This document shows, in pieces, positions 1-5,123 of a DNA stretch of 9,827 bases; the first letter of the stretch is position 1; every line of letters starts with the position of its first letter. Origin of the DNA: Deltaproteobacteria bacterium (GTDB lineage: Bacteria; Desulfobacterota; Dissulfuribacteria; Dissulfuribacterales; QOAL01); assembly GCA_015486425.1 (NCBI GenBank), contig WFRQ01000013.1, positions 1-9,827 on the forward strand, written 5' to 3'. Made by a program: the position numbers and the translations under genes. The notes under the pieces are model-generated. The model was not told the DNA's origin. It did no database searches and worked only from the letters and a program-made list of their open reading frames with translations.

Positions 1-1262
1 GAGTCACTGCCTGATGCCACTGTTATAACATCGCTGCACGGGTTCAGACAGTTTGACATTTTCCATAGTACTTCAGACAGGTCCTGTACATTAACACTGC
101 TGTCAAACACCCATATTGTCTTGCTGAATATTCCCCGGCCCATATTCCACAGGCGTTGCATTATTTCTTCAGCGTGGTGGGGGTATTTTTTTTCAATGGA
201 TACAAATACGATTCTATTGAAAATTCCCTCAACAGGGAAGTTAATATCTACAATTTCAGGCATGTTTTTCTTGATAACAGGGAGAAACAGGCGTTCAAGG
301 GCCTTGGCCATAAAGCAGTCCTCCTGAGGGGGAGGGCCGGGAACAGTCACTGGAAAAATTGCATCTCTCCTCATTGACATGCAGGTAATATGGAATATGG
401 GAAATTCCTCAGGCCGGGAGTAATACCCTGTGTGATTGCCGAACGGTCCTTCAGTTTTCCCCCTGTGCGGATAAACAAGGCCTTCAAGTATTATCTGAGA
501 AGATGCAGGAACTGAAAGATCAGAGTGCAGGCAGGGTATCATTTCTACAGGTGAACCTGACAGTGCCTGAGCAAAGTTGATTTCATAGAGGTTTTCAGGA
601 AGAGGCGCACATGCAGACAGGGTCACTGCAGGAGCTGGCCCTATGGCAACTGCGACAGCAAGGGGTTTTCCCTGTGCGCATGCCTTTTCATAATGTGTGG
701 CTCCGCCCGAGCCCGGGTACCAGTGCATGCCGGTTGTGTGATTGTCAAATACCTGCATGCGGTAAAGGCCTGCGTTGTTCAAACCTGTTTCAGGGTCTTT
801 TGTGAAAACAACGGGAAGCGTTATGGCAGGGCCCGCATCAAGGGGCCAGCATCGCGGAACTGGAAGTATGGAGAGGTCAACGTCTCTTCCTTCAAGGATT
901 ATATCCCTGCAGGCAGGAGTATGAATGCGGGAAGTGGTTTCGGGTTCACTGGTTTTTTCAGTGTCGCTACCTTGTATCTCTTCATTTTCAAGCAGCAGGT
1001 CCATGACCCTTTCTGCTGCATGTTGGATTTTGCTGACCCCGAGAGCTGTGCAGATTCTTTTAATGGAGCCGAAGGCGTTTGCCAGCACAGGCATGCCATG
1101 GCCGTTGGGGTTTTCAAACAGCAGGGCAGGCCCCATGTTCCTGCTGACCTGTATGGTTATGTCAGCAAGTTCAAGCTCTGTATCAACACGCTCTTTTATT
1201 CTGCATAGCTCTCTATCGTGTTCAAGCGCATTAATAAATTCCTGTAAATCGTGGCAGGCCAT
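1..1262 (-). CDS. UbiD-family prenyl-FMN-dependent decarboxylase (C-terminus cut by window edge)
   Basis: The first 420 residues are visible, read leftward from the ATG at 1262-1260, with an AGAGGG ribosome-binding site about 10 bases upstream. UbiD enzymes (de)carboxylate aromatic or unsaturated acids using prenylated FMN made by UbiX; members act in ubiquinone and menaquinone synthesis and in anaerobic aromatic metabolism. The match runs throughout: NAGLYRMQ (residues 163-170, with the conserved Arg168), VAVAIGPAPAV (203-213), VPASSQIILEG (251-261), EGPFGNHTGYY (271-281) and FNRIVFVSIEKKYPHHA (348-364). These align by eye with E. coli UbiD (about 497 residues), so roughly 80 or more residues are missing. 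The catalytic pattern Arg-Glu-Asp/Glu reads Arg168, Glu271 and then Asn276 in place of the second acid. The substrate cannot be told. The TGA of the open frame upstream abuts this ATG. Family assignment is firm; the pathway is unknown. Confidence 0.93.
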   Translation of the reverse strand, partial: MACHDLQEFINALEHDRELCRIKERVDTELELADITIQVSRNMGPALLFENPNGHGMPVLANAFGSIKRICTALGVSKIQHAAERVMDLLLENEEIQGSDTEKTSEPETTSRIHTPACRDIILEGRDVDLSILPVPRCWPLDAGPAITLPVVFTKDPETGLNNAGLYRMQVFDNHTTGMHWYPGSGGATHYEKACAQGKPLAVAVAIGPAPAVTLSACAPLPENLYEINFAQALSGSPVEMIPCLHSDLSVPASSQIILEGLVYPHRGKTEGPFGNHTGYYSRPEEFPIFHITCMSMRRDAIFPVTVPGPPPQEDCFMAKALERLFLPVIKKNMPEIVDINFPVEGIFNRIVFVSIEKKYPHHAEEIMQRLWNMGRGIFSKTIWVFDSSVNVQDLSEVLWKMSNCLNPCSDVITVASGSD

Positions 1263-1460
1263 TCAGATTTTTCCCTCTATGTACTTTTGATAGCATTCCT
1301 TTTGGTAACTGCTCCCCCCTTCAAGGATGAATTCCCATAACGGAAAGTCCAGCTTGTTTTCAGGCCTAAATATACTGAGCTTTGGCTTGTACTTTTCCTG
1401 ACAGGAGGTGCAACATGAAAGTTTATACTGAAAACGGGCTTTGCCCTGGTATGGAAAACC
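1263..1460 (-). pseudogene. Start-less 65-codon open frame abutting the UbiD gene; possible gene remnant
   Basis: Read on the minus strand, this frame is open for 65 codons between a TGA at 1463-1461 and a TGA at 1265-1263 that directly touches the ATG of the UbiD gene. It contains no ATG, GTG or TTG. The translation is gene-like, rich in Lys, Tyr and Glu, with a cysteine cluster CCTSC at residues 16-20, then KYKPKLSIFRPE, then DFPLWEFILEGGSSYQKE (residues 38-55). The PLWEFI-x-EGGSS part recurs, coded by near-identical DNA, near 2930 on the plus strand. The stop-start junction with ubiD is what an operon partner would show, but without a start codon it may be the 3' end of a gene broken by frameshift or deletion. 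I do not recognise the family. Chance openness is possible for 65 codons. Confidence 0.35.
1304..1344 (-). repeat. Copy A of a ~42-bp dispersed inverted repeat
   Basis: On the minus strand this copy begins TCCGTTATGGGAATTCATC and continues to a G-rich stretch and AGCAGTTACC. It matches positions 2928-2969 on the plus strand at 37 of 42 aligned positions, including the first 19 without a break. It lies inside the start-less open frame upstream of the UbiD gene and encodes FPLWEFILEGGSSY there. The two copies are in opposite orientation about 1.6 kb apart. Confidence 0.7.
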
Positions 1461-1495
1461 TCAATTCACGGAAAAGTAATTCTTTACTTATGTAA
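1415..1495 (+). CDS. Possible 26-residue small ORF with a strong ribosome-binding site
   Basis: An ATG at 1415 is preceded by AGGAGGTG with about 4 to 7 bases between, close to an ideal Shine-Dalgarno arrangement. The frame runs 26 codons to TAA at 1493-1495 and encodes MKVYTENGLCPGMENLNSRK followed by SNSLLM. There is no signal peptide, membrane segment or recognisable family. It could be a leader peptide or small protein upstream of the DUF3135 gene. However, the 3' end of the start-less minus-strand frame covers the same bases, and the CCTCCT that encodes its Thr-Ser-Cys is exactly the complement of this ribosome-binding site. Only one of the two is likely to be translated. Confidence 0.22.
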   Translation: MKVYTENGLCPGMENLNSRKSNSLLM

Positions 1496-1506
1496 AAAGT
1501 TTCCTG

Positions 1507-1529
1507 TTTTTCAGTCTTATGCTGAAAAA
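1507..1529. repeat. AT-rich inverted repeat in the gap between the UbiD and DUF3135 genes
   Basis: TTTTTCAG (1507-1514) and CTGAAAAA (1522-1529) form a perfect 8-bp stem with a 7-base loop. It lies just after the small ORF and about 115 bases before the DUF3135 start. The stem is too AT-rich and lacks a GC core, so it is not a convincing intrinsic terminator. It could be a protein-binding site or chance. Confidence 0.35.
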
Positions 1530-1578
1530 ATGCAATTTATATGCGTTTTAAGAGAAATTCCTGACAATATTTCCTCGG

Positions 1579-1593
1579 TATGCATGTTGCATA
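1579..1593 (+). promoter_or_regulatory. Small dyad and AT-rich -10-like region upstream of the DUF3135 gene
   Basis: TATGCA and TGCATA flank a 3-base spacer, followed by the AT-rich CATAATATA (1590-1598) that could serve as a -10 element. No well-spaced -35 hexamer was found: CTGACA at 1561-1566 is about 23 bases away, too far for a standard sigma-70 promoter. The placement about 50 bases before the start codon is right for a promoter with operator, but this is a weak call. Confidence 0.2.
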
Positions 1594-1643
1594 ATATACA
1601 ATTCCGGAGGAACTTTAACCATTATATACCAGGAGGAGATTTG

Positions 1644-2066
1644 ATGGAAAACAAAGCTCTGCAGGAGGAGAGAAATTCGGCATTTGATTTTGATGAATGG
1701 TGTGAACTTGCGCAGAAGAACCCTGAAGAATTCGAGGAGAGGAGAAGGGCAGCAGTTGAAGAAGTGATTTCATCCTCTTCCCCGGGAATGCAGCAGCGTC
1801 TCAGGCAGCTCCAGTGGCGCATAGACATGGAGAGAAGGAGGTGCAAAAACCCAATGATGTCATGTATGAAGCTGTTTGACATGATGTGGGATTTTGTCCA
1901 TGCGGAACGTGGCTTCCTGCATGCAGTAAACATGCTTGAGCAGGTGGCCTCCGGTACTGTTCCCGTAGTGGAAGAGGCAAGGGGAGGAGTCGAGACTGCT
2001 GTTCTGCCATTTGGATCAGGCAGGGCATGCAGTGCATGTAAAGCGGGCAGTCACAGATGTCCTTAG
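1644..2066 (+). CDS. DUF3135 domain-containing protein
   Basis: This encodes 140 residues of unknown function. ATG at 1644 was chosen because AGGAGG (1631-1636) sits 7 bases upstream; the frame is open back to an ATG at 1530, but nothing supports that start. The family core is clear at residues 14-83: FDFDEWCELAQKNPEEFEERR, then a helix, then MQQRLRQLQWRIDMERRR followed by KNPMMSCMKLFDMMWD. This is the conserved DUF3135 arrangement, a small, soluble, mostly helical and highly charged protein. No signal peptide or membrane segment is visible. The C-terminus carries a TAVLPF segment, like the short hydrophobic motif seen near the end of family members, then a cysteine pair ACSACKAGSHRCP. It is transcribed alone, convergent with rpmB, and ends at a strong terminator. 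Domain assignment is recalled from family sequence patterns, not searched. Confidence 0.85.
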   Translation: MENKALQEERNSAFDFDEWCELAQKNPEEFEERRRAAVEEVISSSSPGMQQRLRQLQWRIDMERRRCKNPMMSCMKLFDMMWDFVHAERGFLHAVNMLEQVASGTVPVVEEARGGVETAVLPFGSGRACSACKAGSHRCP

Positions 2067-2114
2067 GGAGTTGGTAATACAGGACTCTGACCTGCTGTTC
2101 GCACTACCTGAAAA

Positions 2115-2149
2115 GCCCGGTTCATCAGCAATGAACCGGGCCCTTTTTT
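2115..2149 (+). terminator. Strong intrinsic terminator, probably bidirectional
   Basis: GCCCGGTTCAT (2115-2125) pairs perfectly with ATGAACCGGGC (2131-2141) around a 5-base loop. It is followed by CC and six T residues on the plus strand. On the minus strand the stem is followed by TTTT (complement of 2111-2114), so it can also stop transcription of rpmB, whose stop codon lies about 20 bases away. Its position between two convergent genes fits a shared terminator. Confidence 0.92.
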
Positions 2150-2169
2150 GGGTCTTCTATAAAGTTGGT

Positions 2170-2364
2170 TCAGGATAAAGGCTTGGTTACCTTCCCGGAC
2201 CTGATGCATCTTGTGCAGACGCGCATCCGCCTTGTCTGTCCGTTTACAGCAACTCTTACTCTCTGAAGGTTGGGGACCCAGCGTCTGCGGGTATGATTGT
2301 TGGCATGGCTGACATTACAGCCTGTTACTGGTCCCTTTCCACATATTTCACATACTTTAGACAT
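2170..2364 (-). CDS. rpmB: 50S ribosomal protein L28
   Basis: These 64 residues match bacterial L28 from end to end: MSKVCEICGKGPVTGCNVSH at the start, then NNHTRRRWVPNLQRVRV and ending in KVTKPLS. L28 is a large-subunit protein bound to 23S rRNA. This copy keeps two CxxC pairs (Cys5-Glu-Ile-Cys8 and CTRC near residues 51-54), the zinc-ribbon or C+ form, which usually implies zinc binding. The ATG at 2364 has AGAGGAA about 7 to 8 bases upstream. The gene is monocistronic here, with no rpmG next to it, and shares the terminator at 2115-2149 with the convergent DUF3135 gene. A 115-base leader before the start contains possible control signals but no recognised element. Confidence 0.96.
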   Translation of the reverse strand: MSKVCEICGKGPVTGCNVSHANNHTRRRWVPNLQRVRVAVNGQTRRMRVCTRCIRSGKVTKPLS

Positions 2365-2458
2365 CTTTCCAGTTCCTCTCAGTGACCTGATGCAGTGACT
2401 TTAACTGCTGCAGGATAATTTTTCTTGATTCTGTATAACTGTTTTATCTGTATATAAA

Positions 2459-2481
2459 GGCTGACATGCCCACTGCCAGCC
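2459..2481 (-). promoter_or_regulatory. Inverted repeat upstream of rpmB
   Basis: GGCTGACA (2459-2466) and TGCCAGCC (2474-2481) pair over 8 positions with one mismatch or wobble around a 7-base loop. On the minus strand it lies roughly 95-117 bases before the rpmB start, next to an AT-rich TTTATATA. It may be an operator or part of the leader of rpmB. It could equally be chance. Confidence 0.2.
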
Positions 2482-2728
2482 AGCAGATACTTTCCTGAAC
2501 TATTGCTCAAGCCGGGGATAAAAAATTTTCTTATTGCACCGCCCAGCCTGTGCAACCCCCTGTCATGAAAATTAAAGGCAAGAACCCTGCGTATTTCACG
2601 ATAAAAGCCACTTTATATAACCTGAAGGTCCGGCTAATGCAACCCAAACTGTCAAGAAACAAGAAAATTAGTAACTGTTCAGCGTGTTAACGGTAATGTG
2701 TAATAATTCAGTATTTTGTTCGTGGTTC

Positions 2729-2757
2729 TTTCACCATTGGCCACCCCAATGGTGAAA
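2729..2757. repeat. Perfect 12-bp inverted repeat (hairpin)
   Basis: TTTCACCATTGG (2729-2740) and CCAATGGTGAAA (2746-2757) are exact reverse complements around a 5-base loop, CCACC. No run of T follows the stem on either strand at the usual place, so this is not a standard intrinsic terminator. It sits 10 bases before the CTTTGCG palindromic repeat and may belong to the same repeat insertion. Confidence 0.75.
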
Positions 2758-2767
2758 ACGTAATCCC

Positions 2768-2838
2768 CTTTGCGTCCTTTGCGTCTTGAGCGAAGCGGGC
2801 GGTTAAAAATGAACCGCAAAGTCGCAAAGAAAGCAAAG
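2768..2838. repeat. CTTTGCG-type palindromic interspersed repeat
   Basis: The left arm carries CTTTGCG twice (2768-2774 and 2777-2783). The right arm carries its complement CGCAAAG twice (2815-2821 and 2823-2829), then a degenerate GCAAAG (2833-2838). The centre has a further perfect pair, GCGGTT (2799-2804) and AACCGC (2812-2817), around a 7-base loop. The whole folds into one long imperfect hairpin, with an unpaired GAGCGAAGCG-like stretch on the left side. Sequences built from CTTTGCG/CGCAAAG units are, from memory, common as dispersed repeats in several bacterial phyla. No transposase is present, so it would be a non-autonomous element or REP-like repeat. Confidence 0.75.
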
Positions 2839-2999
2839 ATTTTGCCTGCTGAAAAACTAATTCCATCTCTCCTGCACCTGGCAGATACGCTGAATAGATA
2901 CGAAAATTATTGTGTAAAAAGCGGCTATCCGTTATGGGAATTCATCATAGAGGGGGGGGAGCAGTCACCTTTCTTTTTCCGTCAAGGAAGCAGGCTGTC
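2809..2999 (+). pseudogene. Gene-like remnant with the PLWEFI-x-EGG motif
   Basis: From the ATG at 2809, which lies inside the palindromic repeat, the plus frame reads MNRKVAKKAK, then PAEKLIPSLLHLADTLNRYE, then NYCVKSGYPLWEFIIEGGEQ, and runs on antisense into the tail of the DUF342 gene. No ribosome-binding site is seen. A run of eight G (2952-2959) follows the motif. Removing one G gives EFIIEGGSSH, matching EFILEGGSSY in the start-less frame upstream of the UbiD gene, so a one-base insertion in the G run is likely. This suggests a broken fragment of a gene related to that frame, with the palindromic repeat at its 5' end. I do not recognise the family. A fortuitous open frame is the alternative. 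Confidence 0.33.
2928..2969 (+). repeat. Copy B of a ~42-bp dispersed inverted repeat
   Basis: The first 19 bases, TCCGTTATGGGAATTCATC, are identical to copy A (1304-1344, minus strand). Over the full length 37 of 42 aligned positions agree, with four substitutions and one extra G. Relative to copy A the substitutions give Leu to Ile (two bases in one codon), a silent Glu change and Tyr to His. This pattern looks more like a diverged coding segment than random DNA. Confidence 0.7.
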
Positions 3000-4907
3000 C
3001 TACAGCGTATCCCCCTGGTCTGGAGCAGCGTTTTCAGGGTTGTCGTCTGAATTGGTAGTTTCACTTTCGGAATCTGATATGCCTGTTTCTTCCTCTTCTT
3101 CTTCCTCCTCGTGGTAACCTGCGCTTTCCTCATCTGACGTGTCGTCCTCTTCTCTGTTGTACAGGCCTGTTACCGGGTCATATCCTATATGGATATCAAA
3201 ATTTCCACTGCCATTTCCCTCTCCCTGCCACTGTTCTTCATGGTTTCCGCACCTGATAATTACATGTCCCTTTGATGTGATATTTCCGGTTATATCAACT
3301 GTTATTGCCTTCAGTTCATCAAGTGTAACTTCTATCTGTTCATTTACGGCATTGAGATTGGCATGTTTTTCAAGCCTGACTTCCTGAATCTTGGTAAGTC
3401 TCCTGATCTGATCCAGAAGGGGTAGAAATTCAGTGCCGAGAGAGCGGGAGAGTTTTTCCACATTGTCTGAAGCCTCCTCCGGAGGCAATGCCCCTGAAAG
3501 AATTTTTGCCCCCATGTTTTTCAGACCCATAATTATTTTTTTTAAATTTTCAGGCACTATGGAGTAGGTAAGTTGAAGCTTTTTACCAAAGGTATGGGCC
3601 CTCGTCTTCAGGTGTGTTTCTTCAGCAGCGATCTGGGTTTCTATCTGCTCCTTCGCTTTTTCAAGAGACTTGAGCTGTGCTATCAGTTTGTCTCCAACAA
3701 CTATCTCAAGCCTGTTTCTAATCTCAACATTTGACGCCCGTACAGTATTGGCCCAGATGTCCGCTCTGCCACACAGCACCATGCTGCCATGTTCATTTTC
3801 AAGGATCACTTCAGGCGCCTTCATGGTGCAGTGTGTAAACTCTCTGGTGATCTGGATATACTCTTCTGCTATAAGCCTTGCATTGGTGGCACATACAGTA
3901 TTTATAAAACGGCCTGAGCGTATGGCGCTCCTGACCAGGTGGGCTATGACCTCACCTGATGCGTCAATCCTCTCTCCTTCAACTGTACCCTTTACCTCAA
4001 GCATGCCCTCGATGAGCACGGAAAAGGAACCTCGTATATCCCCGCTCACGCTGACATCGGCTGTGCATCGCAGCTCACCGCTGCTTCCACTCACATTGCC
4101 TGTTGTAAAATCAATATCATTAAGTTCAAGGCGGTTCTGGATGGAAATGCCGGTGATGTTCTCTGCCTTTGGTGCTGATCCCTCGAAATCAGTAACAATA
4201 ATTCCTGGTTTCAGCGCGCATACATCTGTGTAATCACGTTGCTCTTCTTCATCATAATCCCTGGTTGTGGTTATATTGTCACCGAATTCAATGCGGACAG
4301 GCTCACCTGGAACCGGGGCTACCCTCCAGCCATAAACATCTGTTCCTGCTACCCCCTCGGTGGGTTCAAATATACGAAGCAGCAGTTCCCCCTCCTTGGC
4401 CTGCGGAAACATGTTTATTTCTCTGAAATCAATGGATCCGTCAGGGAAAAGCTTGCCTGATTTTACACTGAAATCATAGTGTATTTCTGTAAAACCAGGT
4501 ACGCCATCAACAGGTTCCTCTCCGGATATCATAAGGGTGCATACGTCAGGAGCGGTATTTATAACCACATTGCGGGGCCTGAGATATTTTTCCCTTGCCG
4601 GTGCGCTGAAGCTGAAATCAGTTGCGATACCATTTTTAATGGTCTCAATGACTTCAGGCGGAAGCTGTATGGCATACTCTGCCATGATTTCCATGAGTGC
4701 CGCAGCGCCTTTTTCACCAGCCACCCTTCGGGCAGGAGGGATGTCCATGACTACCCTGATAATGTCCGATCCTGTCCGCTCTTCGTCTATGCCGTCCCGA
4801 ATCCACTGCACTATCTCCTGGACGCTGCTTTCAGAAGTGATTTCATCAACAACCAGAGGCTGCTGTTCCTGCTGATTTTCTTCCTTTTCCAAAACCTGTT
4901 CTGTCAT
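3000..4907 (-). CDS. FapA/DUF342 family protein with acidic C-terminal tail
   Basis: The frame gives 635 residues from the ATG at 4907-4905; a TTG at 4922 would add five. Neither start has a clear ribosome-binding site and an in-frame TGA lies a short way upstream, so the true start is within this span. The N-terminal 80 or so residues form a helical segment. Next comes the DUF342 region, with FSAPAREKYLRPRN, then GELLLRIFEPTEGVAGTDVYG followed by the GEPVRIEFGDNI segment. A repetitive beta-helix-like part follows, GNVSGSSGELRCTADVSVSG and onward to about residue 400, then a coiled-coil-like stretch (QLKSLEKAKEQIETQIAAEE). DUF342 proteins are linked to flagellar assembly in Vibrio (FapA) and otherwise poorly understood; they are cytoplasmic. 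The last 50 or so residues are almost entirely acidic, with eight consecutive Glu. No flagellar genes are adjacent. Confidence 0.85.
   Translation of the reverse strand: MTEQVLEKEENQQEQQPLVVDEITSESSVQEIVQWIRDGIDEERTGSDIIRVVMDIPPARRVAGEKGAAALMEIMAEYAIQLPPEVIETIKNGIATDFSFSAPAREKYLRPRNVVINTAPDVCTLMISGEEPVDGVPGFTEIHYDFSVKSGKLFPDGSIDFREINMFPQAKEGELLLRIFEPTEGVAGTDVYGWRVAPVPGEPVRIEFGDNITTTRDYDEEEQRDYTDVCALKPGIIVTDFEGSAPKAENITGISIQNRLELNDIDFTTGNVSGSSGELRCTADVSVSGDIRGSFSVLIEGMLEVKGTVEGERIDASGEVIAHLVRSAIRSGRFINTVCATNARLIAEEYIQITREFTHCTMKAPEVILENEHGSMVLCGRADIWANTVRASNVEIRNRLEIVVGDKLIAQLKSLEKAKEQIETQIAAEETHLKTRAHTFGKKLQLTYSIVPENLKKIIMGLKNMGAKILSGALPPEEASDNVEKLSRSLGTEFLPLLDQIRRLTKIQEVRLEKHANLNAVNEQIEVTLDELKAITVDITGNITSKGHVIIRCGNHEEQWQGEGNGSGNFDIHIGYDPVTGLYNREEDDTSDEESAGYHEEEEEEEETGISDSESETTNSDDNPENAAPDQGDTL
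3087..3110 (-). repeat. GAR trinucleotide run encoding eight glutamates
   Basis: Eight successive GAA or GAG codons on the minus strand encode the poly-Glu stretch in the tail of the DUF342 protein. Mixed codons make it less slippage-prone than a pure repeat, but length differences between strains would be unsurprising. Confidence 0.7.
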
Positions 4908-4927
4908 GAGGCAAGTTTTCAATAGCA

Positions 4928-4949
4928 GGGCAGCTATTCAGCGCTGCCC
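4928..4949 (-). promoter_or_regulatory. Hairpin in the leader of the DUF342 gene
   Basis: GGGCAGC (4928-4934) and GCTGCCC (4943-4949) form a perfect 7-bp GC-rich stem around an 8-base loop. On the minus strand it ends about 5 bases before the TTG at 4922 and about 20 before the ATG at 4907, where no ribosome-binding site is apparent. It could affect translation or be a binding site. No T run follows, so it is not a typical terminator. Confidence 0.3.
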
Positions 4950-4987
4950 ATCCTGAACCTTTAATGTTTTACGGGACCACCCATACT

Positions 4988-5011
4988 GTTCCCAGACTGG
5001 AGTTTGGGAAC
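4988..5011. repeat. 24-bp GTTCCCA palindrome
   Basis: The 24 bases begin GTTCCCAGACT and end AGTTTGGGAAC. All 11 positions pair, with one G-T wobble, leaving a 2-base centre. Palindromes with GTTCCCA/TGGGAAC ends are, from memory, a recurring dispersed repeat in many bacterial genomes, including sulfate reducers and filamentous sulfur bacteria. It lies between the radical SAM gene and the DUF342 gene. Confidence 0.7.
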
Positions 5012-5033
5012 CAGCAAATAACAGCTTCTTTTA

Positions 5034-5062
5034 CCTTGAGCCTTGAGCTTTCAGCTTTGAGC
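5034..5062. repeat. Short tandem array of four degenerate heptamers
   Basis: Four units with a strict 7-base period: CCTTGAG (5034-5040), CCTTGAG (5041-5047), CTTTCAG (5048-5054) and CTTTGAG (5055-5061), then C. On the minus strand the unit reads CTCAAGG or CTCAAAG. It sits in the 200-bp gap after the radical SAM stop codon, 23 bases from the GTTCCCA palindrome. Confidence 0.65.
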
Positions 5063-5123
5063 TATTTGCCCACTATATTGGGAATCCCTTTTTCACGGAT
5101 ATGCAGCAAATCCGGACAACCCC

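Larger units (their letters stand above)
2365..2764. other. Intergenic region upstream of rpmB with several short inverted repeats
   Basis: No gene could be supported in these 400 bases. The part next to rpmB should hold its minus-strand promoter; AT-rich candidates lie near 2429-2434 and 2450-2458, but no clean -35/-10 pair is visible. Inverted repeats include 2459-2481, TTGCAC (2534-2539) with GTGCAA (2550-2555), and the strong one at 2729-2757. The base composition is more AT-rich than in the flanking genes. Confidence 0.5.

Noticed and set aside
693..1208. A 171-codon plus-strand open frame
   Set aside because: It is antisense to the UbiD-family gene, which matches known UbiD over its full visible length.
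1975..2165. A +1 frame running past the DUF3135 stop, reading VTDVLRELVIQDSDLLFALP, suggesting a frameshift
   Set aside because: The original frame keeps a TAVLPF motif typical of the family's end, and the alternative frame runs through the terminator hairpin. A chance open frame is more likely.
2365..2999. tRNA, riboswitch or small RNA gene in the gap
   Set aside because: No cloverleaf, T-loop sequence or known riboswitch core could be recognised; only short inverted repeats are visible.
3670..4233. A 187-codon plus-strand open frame
   Set aside because: It is antisense to the DUF342 gene and rich in Ser, Thr and Ile, as expected from the complement of that gene.
5034..5062. CRISPR-like array
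   Set aside because: The heptamers are contiguous with no unique spacers, the total is under 30 bases, and there are no cas genes.
5096..5114. CGGAT/ATCCG inverted repeat just after the radical SAM stop, as a terminator
   Set aside because: The stem is only 5 bp with a 9-base loop and no T run follows on the minus strand.
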